Shown here: piece after piece, positions 14,025 through 21,683 of the stretch
How the letters are laid out: each line of letters begins with the position of its first letter
How positions within the stretch are numbered: the first letter of the stretch is position 1
From: Candidatus Omnitrophota bacterium
GTDB lineage: Bacteria; Omnitrophota; Gorgyraeia; Gorgyraeales; Gorgyraeaceae
Reading direction: 5' to 3'
DNA length: 22,317 nucleotides
Assembly: GCA_018901615.1 (NCBI GenBank)
Contig: JAHIEN010000066.1
Coordinates: 1 to 22,317 of the forward strand
Notes under the pieces: generated by a model
Database searches by the model: none
What the model was told of the DNA's origin: nothing
The model's input: only the letters and a program-made list of their open reading frames with translations
Made by a program: the position numbers and the translations under genes

Positions 14025-15859
14025 GCGCGCTTCTCCAGTTCTGTTATGACCTCAGAGGCCTCTCCAAGAGATCTCTGCATATCTTCCCTGTCAAACTTGC
14101 CTGACGCAAACCTCGCCATATCACAGATATCAAATAGCTCTTTTAATCTCTCTATATTTTCCCTGGAACACCCTTTTTCTTCCAGCCTGATTTCAAGGAT
14201 ATCTTTTGTAATCGAGGCGTGCGGTATGTTCAATTTATCTGCCACGTATTCTATAACAGCTCTGTTGATCTCAGCGTAAAAAGCCTTGACGTCGTGTTTC
14301 AACATGATCCCTTTTGCCGCCTTCAGTCTTTTAGCGGCCATGCCTCTTGCGCGGCGTGAACGGGCATAACCTATATCTGTCCTTAATCGCTCTTTATGGA
14401 CCTCAGATATATAAAATAATATTAACAGCAATAACGGAAAGATATTAAACGCGATAAATATTTTATTCTTATAAAGAAACGCGTCCCTCGGCCTTAGGCG
14501 TGGAACAGAAGTCTTTATATAAGCAATGTCCTTTTTTAATAGCCTGACCTCTTCTTTTGTCAATCCCGGGAACAAAACAGCTTGTTCAGGCGCTGGCTGT
14601 TCTTTTGATTTTATCGCCATCACTTCCACAGGCCCTACATTCTTTTCTACATATTTTTTTGCAGCAGGGTCAAAATAGGAGTATCCTATGGGGCCTATGG
14701 TAAAGGACCCTGGCCGTTTAGGTATAACGACCTTTTCAAAGGCCTTTTCGCCCTGCACGATATAATCTGCCTTTGAGATATTCTCAGAGCTTCCAGAATC
14801 ATGCACCTTCACATCATCCATCTCTGGAACATGGGGAGACGATATTGTCTTTATATTGCCCTTGCCGCTTATCTTTATCTTAAGGCTTATTGGCTGATTT
14901 TCTTCAACGTTATTTTTATCCGTTTCTACTGTTACATTATAATTGCCGACATCGCCTTTAAAATTCTGCGGTTTGCCTTCTTCCGGCAGAGGAAGGATTT
15001 CTACTCTTATGGGTTCTGTCGTAAGTATGACTGGTTTTCCCTTGCGAAACATGCTAAAGGGGACCCTGTCAAAAATATCAAACGGGTTCCGAGAAAAAAC
15101 CCTTTCCAGGTCCTCGACGCTTGCCTCAAGCCGGGCTGAGCCTATTATGAATTCTCCTGGGCTTGTGGCAAACAAGGCTGTCTTTATTTCAGTTACAAGA
15201 TACCTTGCCTCGTTTACTACCTTGTAATATTTCTTCTGCGGAGGCATGTCTTCTGTCCAGAACCCAGTGGTGGAAGGCGGATTATATACCGGATTCTGAA
15301 ATAAGTCTACTGACTGGTAAAAAGCGAACGTAAGCGTGACCTGCTCATTCACATATGCCCTGAGTTTATCTACATATGTCTCTATGAAAAGTTCTTTGCC
15401 GGGTTTCTGAGATCCACGTTGATGATCTTGCGGCTGTGACGGGCTGCTGTAAGAAGGGGCCTGCGCCGCTGCTGTTCCTCGCGGCATGACCTTGACGTCT
15501 ATAGGCCCGGCTGAATAGGTCTTTCCGTTATATTCAATAGTAAAAGGGCCAAGCGTATAATCTCCCTCGTCATTCGGCACGAGTATATAATTAAAAGAGA
15601 CCGTGCTTGTAACATGCCCGTTTATAATAGAGATATTCTGCGACCTGCCAGAAGAATAGGCAGTGAATCCATTCATGGCCGGGATCCCTGGCTGCGGGAT
15701 ATTCGAGACATCGCCATTAACTATTATTGTAAGCACTAGCTGCTCATCAAGTGCGATTTCCTGCTTGTCCACGCTGGCGGATATAGAAATCTCACCCGCA
15801 AGACACACCCCTGAGACAAACAAAAACACAGCAACGCTAAATACTAGAACCTTCTTCAT
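14021..15859 (-). CDS. batD: BatD family oxygen-tolerance protein
   Basis: The 612-residue protein has a signal peptide (1-21). Long beta-rich extracytoplasmic repeats follow, with the family phrases ISASVDKQEIALDEQLVLTI and a second unit ELFIETYVDKLRAYVNEQVTLTF (about 155-180). A third unit starts near 305. A proline/serine/glutamine-rich linker lies at 133-154. One membrane helix spans about 467-485, leaving a basic cytoplasmic tail of about 125 residues. That tail is clearly related to the tail of the BatD-like protein at 18759. It sits between batC and batE, the usual order. It probably presents periplasmic domains that work with the VWA pair. The start is preceded by a heptameric repeat and the stop overlaps batE. 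Confidence 0.85.
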   Translation of the reverse strand: MKKVLVFSVAVFLFVSGVCLAGEISISASVDKQEIALDEQLVLTIIVNGDVSNIPQPGIPAMNGFTAYSSGRSQNISIINGHVTSTVSFNYILVPNDEGDYTLGPFTIEYNGKTYSAGPIDVKVMPRGTAAAQAPSYSSPSQPQDHQRGSQKPGKELFIETYVDKLRAYVNEQVTLTFAFYQSVDLFQNPVYNPPSTTGFWTEDMPPQKKYYKVVNEARYLVTEIKTALFATSPGEFIIGSARLEASVEDLERVFSRNPFDIFDRVPFSMFRKGKPVILTTEPIRVEILPLPEEGKPQNFKGDVGNYNVTVETDKNNVEENQPISLKIKISGKGNIKTISSPHVPEMDDVKVHDSGSSENISKADYIVQGEKAFEKVVIPKRPGSFTIGPIGYSYFDPAAKKYVEKNVGPVEVMAIKSKEQPAPEQAVLFPGLTKEEVRLLKKDIAYIKTSVPRLRPRDAFLYKNKIFIAFNIFPLLLLILFYISEVHKERLRTDIGYARSRRARGMAAKRLKAAKGIMLKHDVKAFYAEINRAVIEYVADKLNIPHASITKDILEIRLEEKGCSRENIERLKELFDICDMARFASGKFDREDMQRSLGEASEVITELEKRA

Positions 15860-15860
15860 A

Positions 15861-15890
15861 ACTTTAAACCTTCAACCTTAAACTTAAAAC
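15861..15890. repeat. Heptameric intergenic repeat (ACTTTAA type)
   Basis: The gap between batC and batD is four consecutive 7-base units: ACTTTAA, ACCTTCA, ACCTTAA, ACTTAAA. It reaches within a base of the batD start codon, so the ribosome binding site must lie inside it. Confidence 0.75.
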
Positions 15891-15895
15891 TACCG

Positions 15896-16684
15896 TCACC
15901 AGTCTTTTTCCACCCTGTATCTGCCTTCGCCCGGCTGCGTCCTTAATTCCTTCTGCAGGTCTTTTTCGTCGTCTTTAAGGGCGTCGAGGAGCCTCAAGGC
16001 GTCCTCTTTTGACATTTCGCCTTCTTTGCCTTCTTGGGCTTGTTTGTCTTCTTGTTGTTCTTGCGCTTCTCTCCCGGCCGCCTCTTCTTGTTCTTTCTCA
16101 CCCTCTTTTTTTTCTTCCTGTCTGGCCTGCGCTTCTTGTTGTTGCTGCTGTTCCTGCTGACCTTGGGATTTTTGTTCTTCGCTCTTCTCCTGCTCTTCTT
16201 GATTCTCTCGCTGCGATTTGGCCTGTTGCGATTCTTTTTTCTGCAAATCCTCTTTTATCTTTTTCCTTACAAATTCTATGTTGTATTTTGCGTCTTCGTC
16301 GTCAGAATTTATGTCCAGTGTCTTTTTATAATACTCTATCGCCTCGGGCAGTTTGCCCATCCTGTAGCAAGAATTCCCCATATTATAATACGTCTTCGCG
16401 TGAAGTTCAGCATCTTTCGCTCCCAAAGACTTTTCATATTCATTTGACGCGTCTTCGTATTTCTTCTGCCCGTACAGCGCGCTTCCTATATTATAATGCA
16501 ATTCTTCTTTATCCGGGCTGTCTATTTGCGCGTCGCGCCATTTTGAGAGCGCGTCATCCATCCTGCCCTCTTTATACAGCTTCACGCCTTCTTTATTTTT
16601 CTTTGCGACAGGGTCCTGCCATATCCATCCGATGCTGGAAAAATAAAATAAGCTTACTACCACTATTACAAAAAATCGTCTCAT
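15896..16684 (-). CDS. batC: BatC-like TPR protein with glutamine/glutamate-rich domain
   Basis: The 262-residue product begins with an N-terminal membrane/signal segment (4-20). About three TPR units follow at 27-138, including LHYNIGSALYGQKKYEDASNEY and YYNMGNSCYRMGKLPEAIEYY. A strongly charged low-complexity stretch of E, K and Q runs from 145 to 222 (with QQEQQQQQE), then a helix with SKEDALRLLDALKDDEKDL and the ending VEKDW. A terminal KDW after such a stretch is characteristic of BatC. The start overlaps the batB stop by ATGA. TPRs suggest protein-protein scaffolding on the periplasmic side. The low-complexity part creates a long empty frame on the other strand that is not a gene. Confidence 0.85.
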   Translation of the reverse strand: MRRFFVIVVVSLFYFSSIGWIWQDPVAKKNKEGVKLYKEGRMDDALSKWRDAQIDSPDKEELHYNIGSALYGQKKYEDASNEYEKSLGAKDAELHAKTYYNMGNSCYRMGKLPEAIEYYKKTLDINSDDEDAKYNIEFVRKKIKEDLQKKESQQAKSQRENQEEQEKSEEQKSQGQQEQQQQQEAQARQEEKKEGEKEQEEAAGREAQEQQEDKQAQEGKEGEMSKEDALRLLDALKDDEKDLQKELRTQPGEGRYRVEKDW

Positions 16685-17682
16685 TGTTTTCTTCTATCTC
16701 CTATTGCAAATTCGACGCATAATAATATCAGCGCTATTGCCAGAAAATACTGGAATCTGTCTTCATATTGCGCAAAGAGCCTGTTGGAAAGTTCCTTTTT
16801 CTGCATCTTACTTATCTCATCATATATCTTGTCAAGCTCAAATTCGCTGGGCGTGGCATTATAGTATTTGCCGTCTGTTACAAGCGCTATTTTCTGAAGC
16901 GTGGTGTCATCAAGCCTTGACAGGACCACATTACCATTCTTATCCTTTTTGTGGCCCGCGACTTTACCGCTTTCATCCACCACAGGTATTGGTTCCCCGC
17001 TCTTTGTGCCGATTCCTATGGTATAGATAATAACGCCTTCTTTCCTTGCCTCTTGAGCGGCCCGGACAGGATTTGTTTCATGGTCTTCTCCGTCTGTAAG
17101 AAGGATCAAGACCTTGTGCCTTCTCTCTTTTTTAATGAACGACTCCGTGGCTGTCCTTATAGCATCTCCAATGGCTGTCCCGGGCTTTGGCATCATGCCA
17201 GCTTCTATGATGCCAAGAAACATCTTTGCCGCGTTGTAGTCAAGCGTGAGAGGGCATTGGACAAAACTATCTCCTGAAAATGTCAGTATCCCGGCCCTAT
17301 CCCCTTTTAATTTATCTATAAGCGAGGATATCTCAAGCTTTGCCTTTTCCAAGCGATTGGGCTTTATATCCTGAGCGAGCATACTCGCTGAAGTGTCTAC
17401 GGCTATCATGACATCCACGCCCTGCCGCCTGGTCATTGTAAGCCTTGTGCCTATCTGCGGCCGCGCAAGACTGATAATCAAAAATCCAGCTGCAGTGACC
17501 AACAAAGCCTTCTTCCATCTTTCTTTCGTAATGCTCTTTGAGAGAGAAAGTCTTTCCAGTGTGGCCTTGTCTCCAAAGATCTTAAGGTCCCGCCTCTTCC
17601 GCGCAGACACATAGATAAAAAATACCGCCATGATAGGAAGCAAAATAAGAAAATTTAAATATAAGGCCGAACCCCAATGCAT
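16681..17682 (-). CDS. batB: BatB-like membrane-anchored VWA protein
   Basis: The 333-residue protein has N-terminal membrane helices (about 7-24 and 58-73), a VWA domain and a C-terminal helix (about 312-328). The metal-ion-dependent adhesion site is complete: DTSAS (96-100), Thr169 in KPGTAIGDA, and TDGED (196-200). LARPQIG before the domain is a typical Bat signature. It pairs with BatA and is thought to be handled by the MoxR ATPase. About 67 bases holding a heptameric repeat separate it from batA, and its stop overlaps batC. Confidence 0.87.
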   Translation of the reverse strand: MHWGSALYLNFLILLPIMAVFFIYVSARKRRDLKIFGDKATLERLSLSKSITKERWKKALLVTAAGFLIISLARPQIGTRLTMTRRQGVDVMIAVDTSASMLAQDIKPNRLEKAKLEISSLIDKLKGDRAGILTFSGDSFVQCPLTLDYNAAKMFLGIIEAGMMPKPGTAIGDAIRTATESFIKKERRHKVLILLTDGEDHETNPVRAAQEARKEGVIIYTIGIGTKSGEPIPVVDESGKVAGHKKDKNGNVVLSRLDDTTLQKIALVTDGKYYNATPSEFELDKIYDEISKMQKKELSNRLFAQYEDRFQYFLAIALILLCVEFAIGDRRKQ

Positions 17683-17710
17683 ATTTCTCTCGCTTAGTCG
17701 ATTGGTTTGT

Positions 17711-17738
17711 GTAAAGTTTAAAGTGTAAAGTTTAAAGT
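17711..17738. repeat. Heptameric intergenic repeat (TTAAAGT type)
   Basis: Four exact 7-base units GTAAAGT, TTAAAGT, GTAAAGT, TTAAAGT lie between batA and batB. This is the reverse-complement orientation of the repeats at 4581 and 15861. Confidence 0.8.
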
Positions 17739-17749
17739 AAAATCAGCCC

Positions 17750-18739
17750 TCATGGTAATTTTCTAAAGATAGTATTGCTCATTATTATTTCTGTCAGTAA
17801 TATCAGAAGTCCGGGCAGAAGAAAATATCCTGCCAGCTCAGTGTAATTTGCGTATTCCTTTGTCTCTATCTTTGTTTTTTCGAGTTTACTGATAGTTTCG
17901 TAAACCTCTCTCAGGCCTTTCTCGTCCTTTGCCCTGAAATACATGCCGCCTGTTTCATTAGCGATCTTCTCAAGCAAGGCCTCGTCTATTTCTGTATCCA
18001 TGCGCACATATCTCTTTCCAAAAATAGGGTCTTCCACAGGATAAAGCGCGCCTCCGGGCTTGCCAGCCCCTATGGTATATATCTTTATGCCCAGTGCTTC
18101 TGCGGCCTTTGCGGCAGTAGGGGGATCTATTTTCCCAGCGTTATTAATACCGTCTGTCAGCAGTATTATTATCTTGCTCTTTACCGTGGAATCCCTGAGC
18201 CTGTTGACTGAATTAGCGATGGCAGTGCCTATTGCTGTACCATCCTCTATCATTCCTATTTGGATTTTATCCAGCAGATTTAATAACACTCCGTAATCGA
18301 GCGTCAAAGGGCATTGCGTAAAACTAAACCTTGAAAAAACTACCAGCCCTATCCTGTCATTGCGCCTGGATTTTATAAATTCCTCTATAACTTCTTTTGC
18401 CGCGCCAAGCCTGTTCTGCGGCTTAAAATCTTCTGCCCTCATGCTGCCGGATGTATCAAGCGTAAGCACAATGTCTATGCCTTCTGTTATAATCTCCTCT
18501 TCTTTCTGGCCTGCCTGTGGCCTGGCCAGCGCGAGGATAAAAATAGATAGCGCGGCCATCCTGAGAATCATTGGCGTATGGCGGTACCTGGCTCGAAACC
18601 CGGACCTTATGCCTTTAAATACAGACGTGTCTGAGAATATAAGGCTGGCATCACGGTTCTTGCTGCGCCTGAAATACAGCCAGACAAATAACGGGATAAG
18701 GCCGAGCAAAACTAAAAATACTGGGTTTGCGAATCGCAT
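17750..18739 (-). CDS. batA: BatA-like membrane-anchored VWA protein
   Basis: 329 residues: membrane helices at about 6-23 and 57-72, a VWA domain, and a C-terminal helix at about 302-320. The MIDAS residues are intact: DTSGS (95-99), Thr168 in EDGTAIGTA, TDGIN (195-199). LARPQAG precedes the domain as in batB. The domain lies between membrane spans and probably faces the periplasm, binding a divalent metal and partner proteins. Gene order and size identify it as the first VWA protein of the Bat set; BatA and BatB are close paralogues, so the letters rest on order. Confidence 0.87.
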   Translation of the reverse strand: MRFANPVFLVLLGLIPLFVWLYFRRSKNRDASLIFSDTSVFKGIRSGFRARYRHTPMILRMAALSIFILALARPQAGQKEEEIITEGIDIVLTLDTSGSMRAEDFKPQNRLGAAKEVIEEFIKSRRNDRIGLVVFSRFSFTQCPLTLDYGVLLNLLDKIQIGMIEDGTAIGTAIANSVNRLRDSTVKSKIIILLTDGINNAGKIDPPTAAKAAEALGIKIYTIGAGKPGGALYPVEDPIFGKRYVRMDTEIDEALLEKIANETGGMYFRAKDEKGLREVYETISKLEKTKIETKEYANYTELAGYFLLPGLLILLTEIIMSNTIFRKLP

Positions 18740-18758
18740 AATATATACTTTGCCTTGC

Positions 18759-19670
18759 TTAATTAGATACAGCTGTCGAAATCCGTATAATCTCTCCTGC
18801 TTTATTATATATCTCTTCTGTTTCTTTTTTAGTTGGTATGTATTTTGCGAATTTTACAAGGTCACAGTCTTCCAGAAAATCCTTTATTTCATCAATGGAC
18901 TGCCTCTCGATCTTTTTCGCGCGCATCTCATGGTAGAGTTCCCAGGTGGTCCTGTCCAAGGCAAAGACTCTGTATCGCCCTTCAATATATTTACGCATAA
19001 TATCTGATATCTCTATGTAGTATTCCTTGATCATCCCTTTTTCTATGAGCCTCTTTGCCAGCAGGGCCTCTAATCCCTCGATTGCAATCTCTTCAGGCGG
19101 TCTTGGCGGCAGGGCAGGCATTGATTCAACGCGTTTCTTCTTCTTAAAATATATAAGAGCGGAAACAGCTGCCGATATAAGCAATAAGAGCGCGATTAAA
19201 ATCCACGCCGGAAACCCCTCTTTTATCTCTATAGGGCCTTTCAGCGGTCTTATATCATCTTTATCGTCAGGATTTCTTTTTACACTCTCTACGTTTATCG
19301 TTATCTCTTCCGAAGTTACTGTTTTCTCGTTACCTTCCTGATCCTTGTATTTTATTGTAACAGGCGGGATGCTAAACTCGCCTGTTGTAAAAATAGTTAT
19401 CATGTAGGTGGACATAGAGAACCATTTATTGTCCCCGATCTTTTTAGGCTCTTCTAATTGATAATCTTTTATCTCGAATTCCCCGAGGTTCCCAGTTAGA
19501 ATATGAGGCTCGAGATCAACATCGTCCCTATACTCGATACCCACATCATACTTTATCCTGTCGCCGATAGTAATGGTCTCTCTGTCAACCTTTACATCGA
19601 GCTTCACCTCTTCCGCGAAGGCAAGACCTGAAAATAAAAACAAAAATATTATCGACAATGTCCTTTTCAT
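18759..19670 (-). CDS. BatD-like single-pass membrane protein (second, shorter paralogue)
   Basis: 303 residues: a signal peptide (1-19), a beta-rich extracytoplasmic part (21-130) beginning VKLDVKVDRETITIGDRIKY, a membrane helix (154-175) and a cytoplasmic tail. The tail (about 215-300, YYIEISDIMRKYIE through DFLEDCDLVKFAKY) aligns well with the tail of BatD (FYAEINRAVIEYVA through ELFDICDMARFASG), so both descend from a common module. Genes in this slot between DUF58 and batA are common in Bat operons and are usually left as hypothetical proteins. It may couple the cytoplasmic MoxR/DUF58 machinery to the periplasmic VWA proteins, which is an inference from topology. The gap of 55 bases upstream holds nothing I recognise. 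Confidence 0.75.
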   Translation of the reverse strand: MKRTLSIIFLFLFSGLAFAEEVKLDVKVDRETITIGDRIKYDVGIEYRDDVDLEPHILTGNLGEFEIKDYQLEEPKKIGDNKWFSMSTYMITIFTTGEFSIPPVTIKYKDQEGNEKTVTSEEITINVESVKRNPDDKDDIRPLKGPIEIKEGFPAWILIALLLLISAAVSALIYFKKKKRVESMPALPPRPPEEIAIEGLEALLAKRLIEKGMIKEYYIEISDIMRKYIEGRYRVFALDRTTWELYHEMRAKKIERQSIDEIKDFLEDCDLVKFAKYIPTKKETEEIYNKAGEIIRISTAVSN

Positions 19671-19725
19671 GCTTAATCTATTTCTACTATTTTTCTATTA
19701 CTGGCCGCGCGCTCAGAACATTTCC

Positions 19726-20604
19726 CTATCTAAATCTTCTGGCGCGCATTTTGAAAAAAAGCATCAACGGTTCTATGTATGATTTATCCGTGGATATATC
19801 CACGGAATCCAGGCTCATTGACCTGAAGGCCTTTTTCCGGCTATCGCGAAAAGCAGCCCTGCGCTTCTCAAATTCCTGCCTCAGAAATCTATCTCCGGTA
19901 TCGAGAAAAACATTCTCGCCTGTCTCAGCGTCTTCAAATTCCAGGAGGCCTATATCCGGTATGCTGTCCTCGCGGGGGTCTGAAATGGAAATACCTATTA
20001 TATCATGGCGCTTATTGAGGATACCGAGCAGCTTCTCATAACCAGAGTCCATAAAGTCTGATATTAAAAATACGACCGCTTTTTTCTTCAAGACCTTGCC
20101 CAGGTATTCCAGGGCCGAATTTATACTGGTCCTGCGGCCTGACGGCTTATAATAAAGGAGCTCTCTTATTACCCTTAATACATGCGGTCTGCCTTTTTTA
20201 GGCGCTATGAATTTTTCAACATGATCTGTAAAGAGTAAGAGCCCGACCTTGTCGCTGTTTTTTATGGCGCTAAACGCGAGCAACGCCCCTATCTCCGCCA
20301 TTATCTCTGATTTCATTTTATTTCTGGAACCAAAATATCCCGAACCGCTCATGTCAGCCATCAATAAAACCGTAAGCTCTCTTTCTTCGACGAATTTTTT
20401 AACATACGGGTGGCCTGTGCGGGCCGTGACATTCCAGTCTATGGAACGGATGTCGTCGCCTGGGGTATATTCCCGCACCTCGTGGAATTCCATGCCGCGG
20501 CCTTTGAATATAGACTCATACTGGCCCGCAAACACGTCATTGACAAGTCTGCCTGTCCGGATCTCGATCTGTCTGACCTTCTTGAGGATTTCTTTTGGTA
20601 TCAT
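19726..20604 (-). CDS. DUF58 family protein (VWA-like partner of MoxR)
   Basis: 292 residues starting MIPKEILKKVRQIEIRT, a typical family start. The DUF58 signature follows: GRGMEFHEVREYTPGDDIRSIDWNVTAR in the region 35-62, then a degenerate VWA fold with DMSGS (84-88) and SDFMDSGYEKLL. No signal peptide or membrane span is present, so it is cytosolic. DUF58 proteins are nearly always encoded next to a MoxR ATPase, as here, and are thought to be partners or substrates of it. A 71-base repeat-filled gap separates the two genes. Confidence 0.9.
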   Translation of the reverse strand: MIPKEILKKVRQIEIRTGRLVNDVFAGQYESIFKGRGMEFHEVREYTPGDDIRSIDWNVTARTGHPYVKKFVEERELTVLLMADMSGSGYFGSRNKMKSEIMAEIGALLAFSAIKNSDKVGLLLFTDHVEKFIAPKKGRPHVLRVIRELLYYKPSGRRTSINSALEYLGKVLKKKAVVFLISDFMDSGYEKLLGILNKRHDIIGISISDPREDSIPDIGLLEFEDAETGENVFLDTGDRFLRQEFEKRRAAFRDSRKKAFRSMSLDSVDISTDKSYIEPLMLFFKMRARRFR

Positions 20605-20608
20605 GGGT

Positions 20609-20675
20609 TAGCTCATAGCTCTTGGCTCATAGCTCATAGACTCCTATCAGCTATGAGCTACGATCTAAGAGCTAA
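20609..20675. repeat. Heptameric repeat forming a large dyad (TAGCTCA / CTATGAG)
   Basis: The whole moxR-DUF58 gap reads in 7-base units: TAGCTCA, TAGCTCT, TGGCTCA, TAGCTCA, TAGACTC, CTATCAG, CTATGAG, CTACGAT, CTAAGAG, CTAA. The second half is roughly the reverse complement of the first, giving a perfect 10-bp stem TAGCTCATAG/CTATGAGCTA (20630-20639 with 20651-20660) and an 11-base loop. It abuts the moxR stop codon and could stabilise or attenuate the operon mRNA. Confidence 0.82.
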
Positions 20676-21683
20676 TTATGGGACTTCGATTTGGTCAAAG
20701 ATCTTTTTCACAATGTCTTCGCTGGTCAATTCTTCTGCCTCTGCCTCGTAATTCACTATAACGCGGTGGCGCAGGACATCCATGCCAACTGCTTTCACGT
20801 CTTCAGGAGTGACATAACCTCTCCCGCGGATAAAGGCATTGGCTTTACTGGCTATATTAAGGTATATTGAGGCCCTTGGTGAGGCGCCGTATGCAATAAA
20901 ATTCTTTATATCCAGCTTGTACTCTTCTGGCGTCCTGGTGGCATAGACAAGATCCACAATATAATCCTTAATTTTTTCATCTATATAGATCTCATTGACT
21001 ATCCCTCTTGCTTTTAGTATGTCTTTCGGATCGATCACGGCATTTACCTCTTCAGGCTCATGACCTGCCATGCGCTCCATGATCTCTTTTTCCTCTTTTT
21101 TCTCAGGGTAATCTATCTTTATCTTTAACATAAACCGATCTACCTGCGCTTCTGGAAGAGGATATGTACCCTCCTGTTCTATGGGATTCTGAGTCGCCAG
21201 CACAAGAAACGGCTCCTCGAGAAGAAAGGTATTCTCGCCTATAGTGACCTGCCTCTCCTGCATGGCTTCCAGAAGGGCGCTCTGCACCTTGGCAGGGGCC
21301 CTGTTGATTTCATCAGCCAGGATAAGGTTTGAAAATATCGGGCCTTTCTTCGTGGTAAAATTTCCGTCTTTGGGATTATAGACGAGCGTGCCGATCAAAT
21401 CCGCGGGCAACAAGTCAGGCGTAAACTGGATCCTTTGAAATTTTGTCTGAATGCATCTGGAAAGCGTCTTGACAGCCAGTGTCTTTGCCAGGCCAGGCAC
21501 TCCTTCTATTAATATGTGGCCGTTTGCGAGCAGCGCCATCAAGAGCCGTTCTGTCAGATATTTCTGGCCCACTATTACCTTTGATAATTCAGCGTTGATC
21601 TGGTGTATAAAAAGGCTGGCCTCTTTTACCTTTTCGTTTATCTCTTTAATATTCTGACCGTATTTAGGGCTAAGCTCAGTCAT
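20676..21683 (-). CDS. moxR: MoxR family AAA+ ATPase
   Basis: A 335-residue AAA_3 ATPase that probably acts as a chaperone for the VWA proteins encoded downstream. Visible motifs are Walker A GVPGLAKT (61-68), Walker B LILADE (120-125) with INRAPAKVQSALLEAMQE, sensor 1 ATQNP (163-167), the family phrase EQEGTYPLPEAQVDRF (169-184) with its conserved Arg, and a C-terminal lid with YGASPRASIYL. No membrane span is seen. A strong AGGAGG lies 5 bases before ATG 21683. The start overlaps the htpX stop by 8 bases, so the operon begins upstream of the window. Confidence 0.95.
   Translation of the reverse strand: MTELSPKYGQNIKEINEKVKEASLFIHQINAELSKVIVGQKYLTERLLMALLANGHILIEGVPGLAKTLAVKTLSRCIQTKFQRIQFTPDLLPADLIGTLVYNPKDGNFTTKKGPIFSNLILADEINRAPAKVQSALLEAMQERQVTIGENTFLLEEPFLVLATQNPIEQEGTYPLPEAQVDRFMLKIKIDYPEKKEEKEIMERMAGHEPEEVNAVIDPKDILKARGIVNEIYIDEKIKDYIVDLVYATRTPEEYKLDIKNFIAYGASPRASIYLNIASKANAFIRGRGYVTPEDVKAVGMDVLRHRVIVNYEAEAEELTSEDIVKKIFDQIEVP

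Noticed and set aside
16009..16722. A 237-codon open frame on the plus strand
   Set aside because: It is the mirror of the low-complexity Glu/Lys/Gln stretch of batC; the translation is Leu/Phe-rich with no recognisable domain, and batC has clear TPRs.
20609..20675. CRISPR-like array
   Set aside because: Units are 7 bases without spacers and no cas genes are nearby; it is a tandem heptad repeat.
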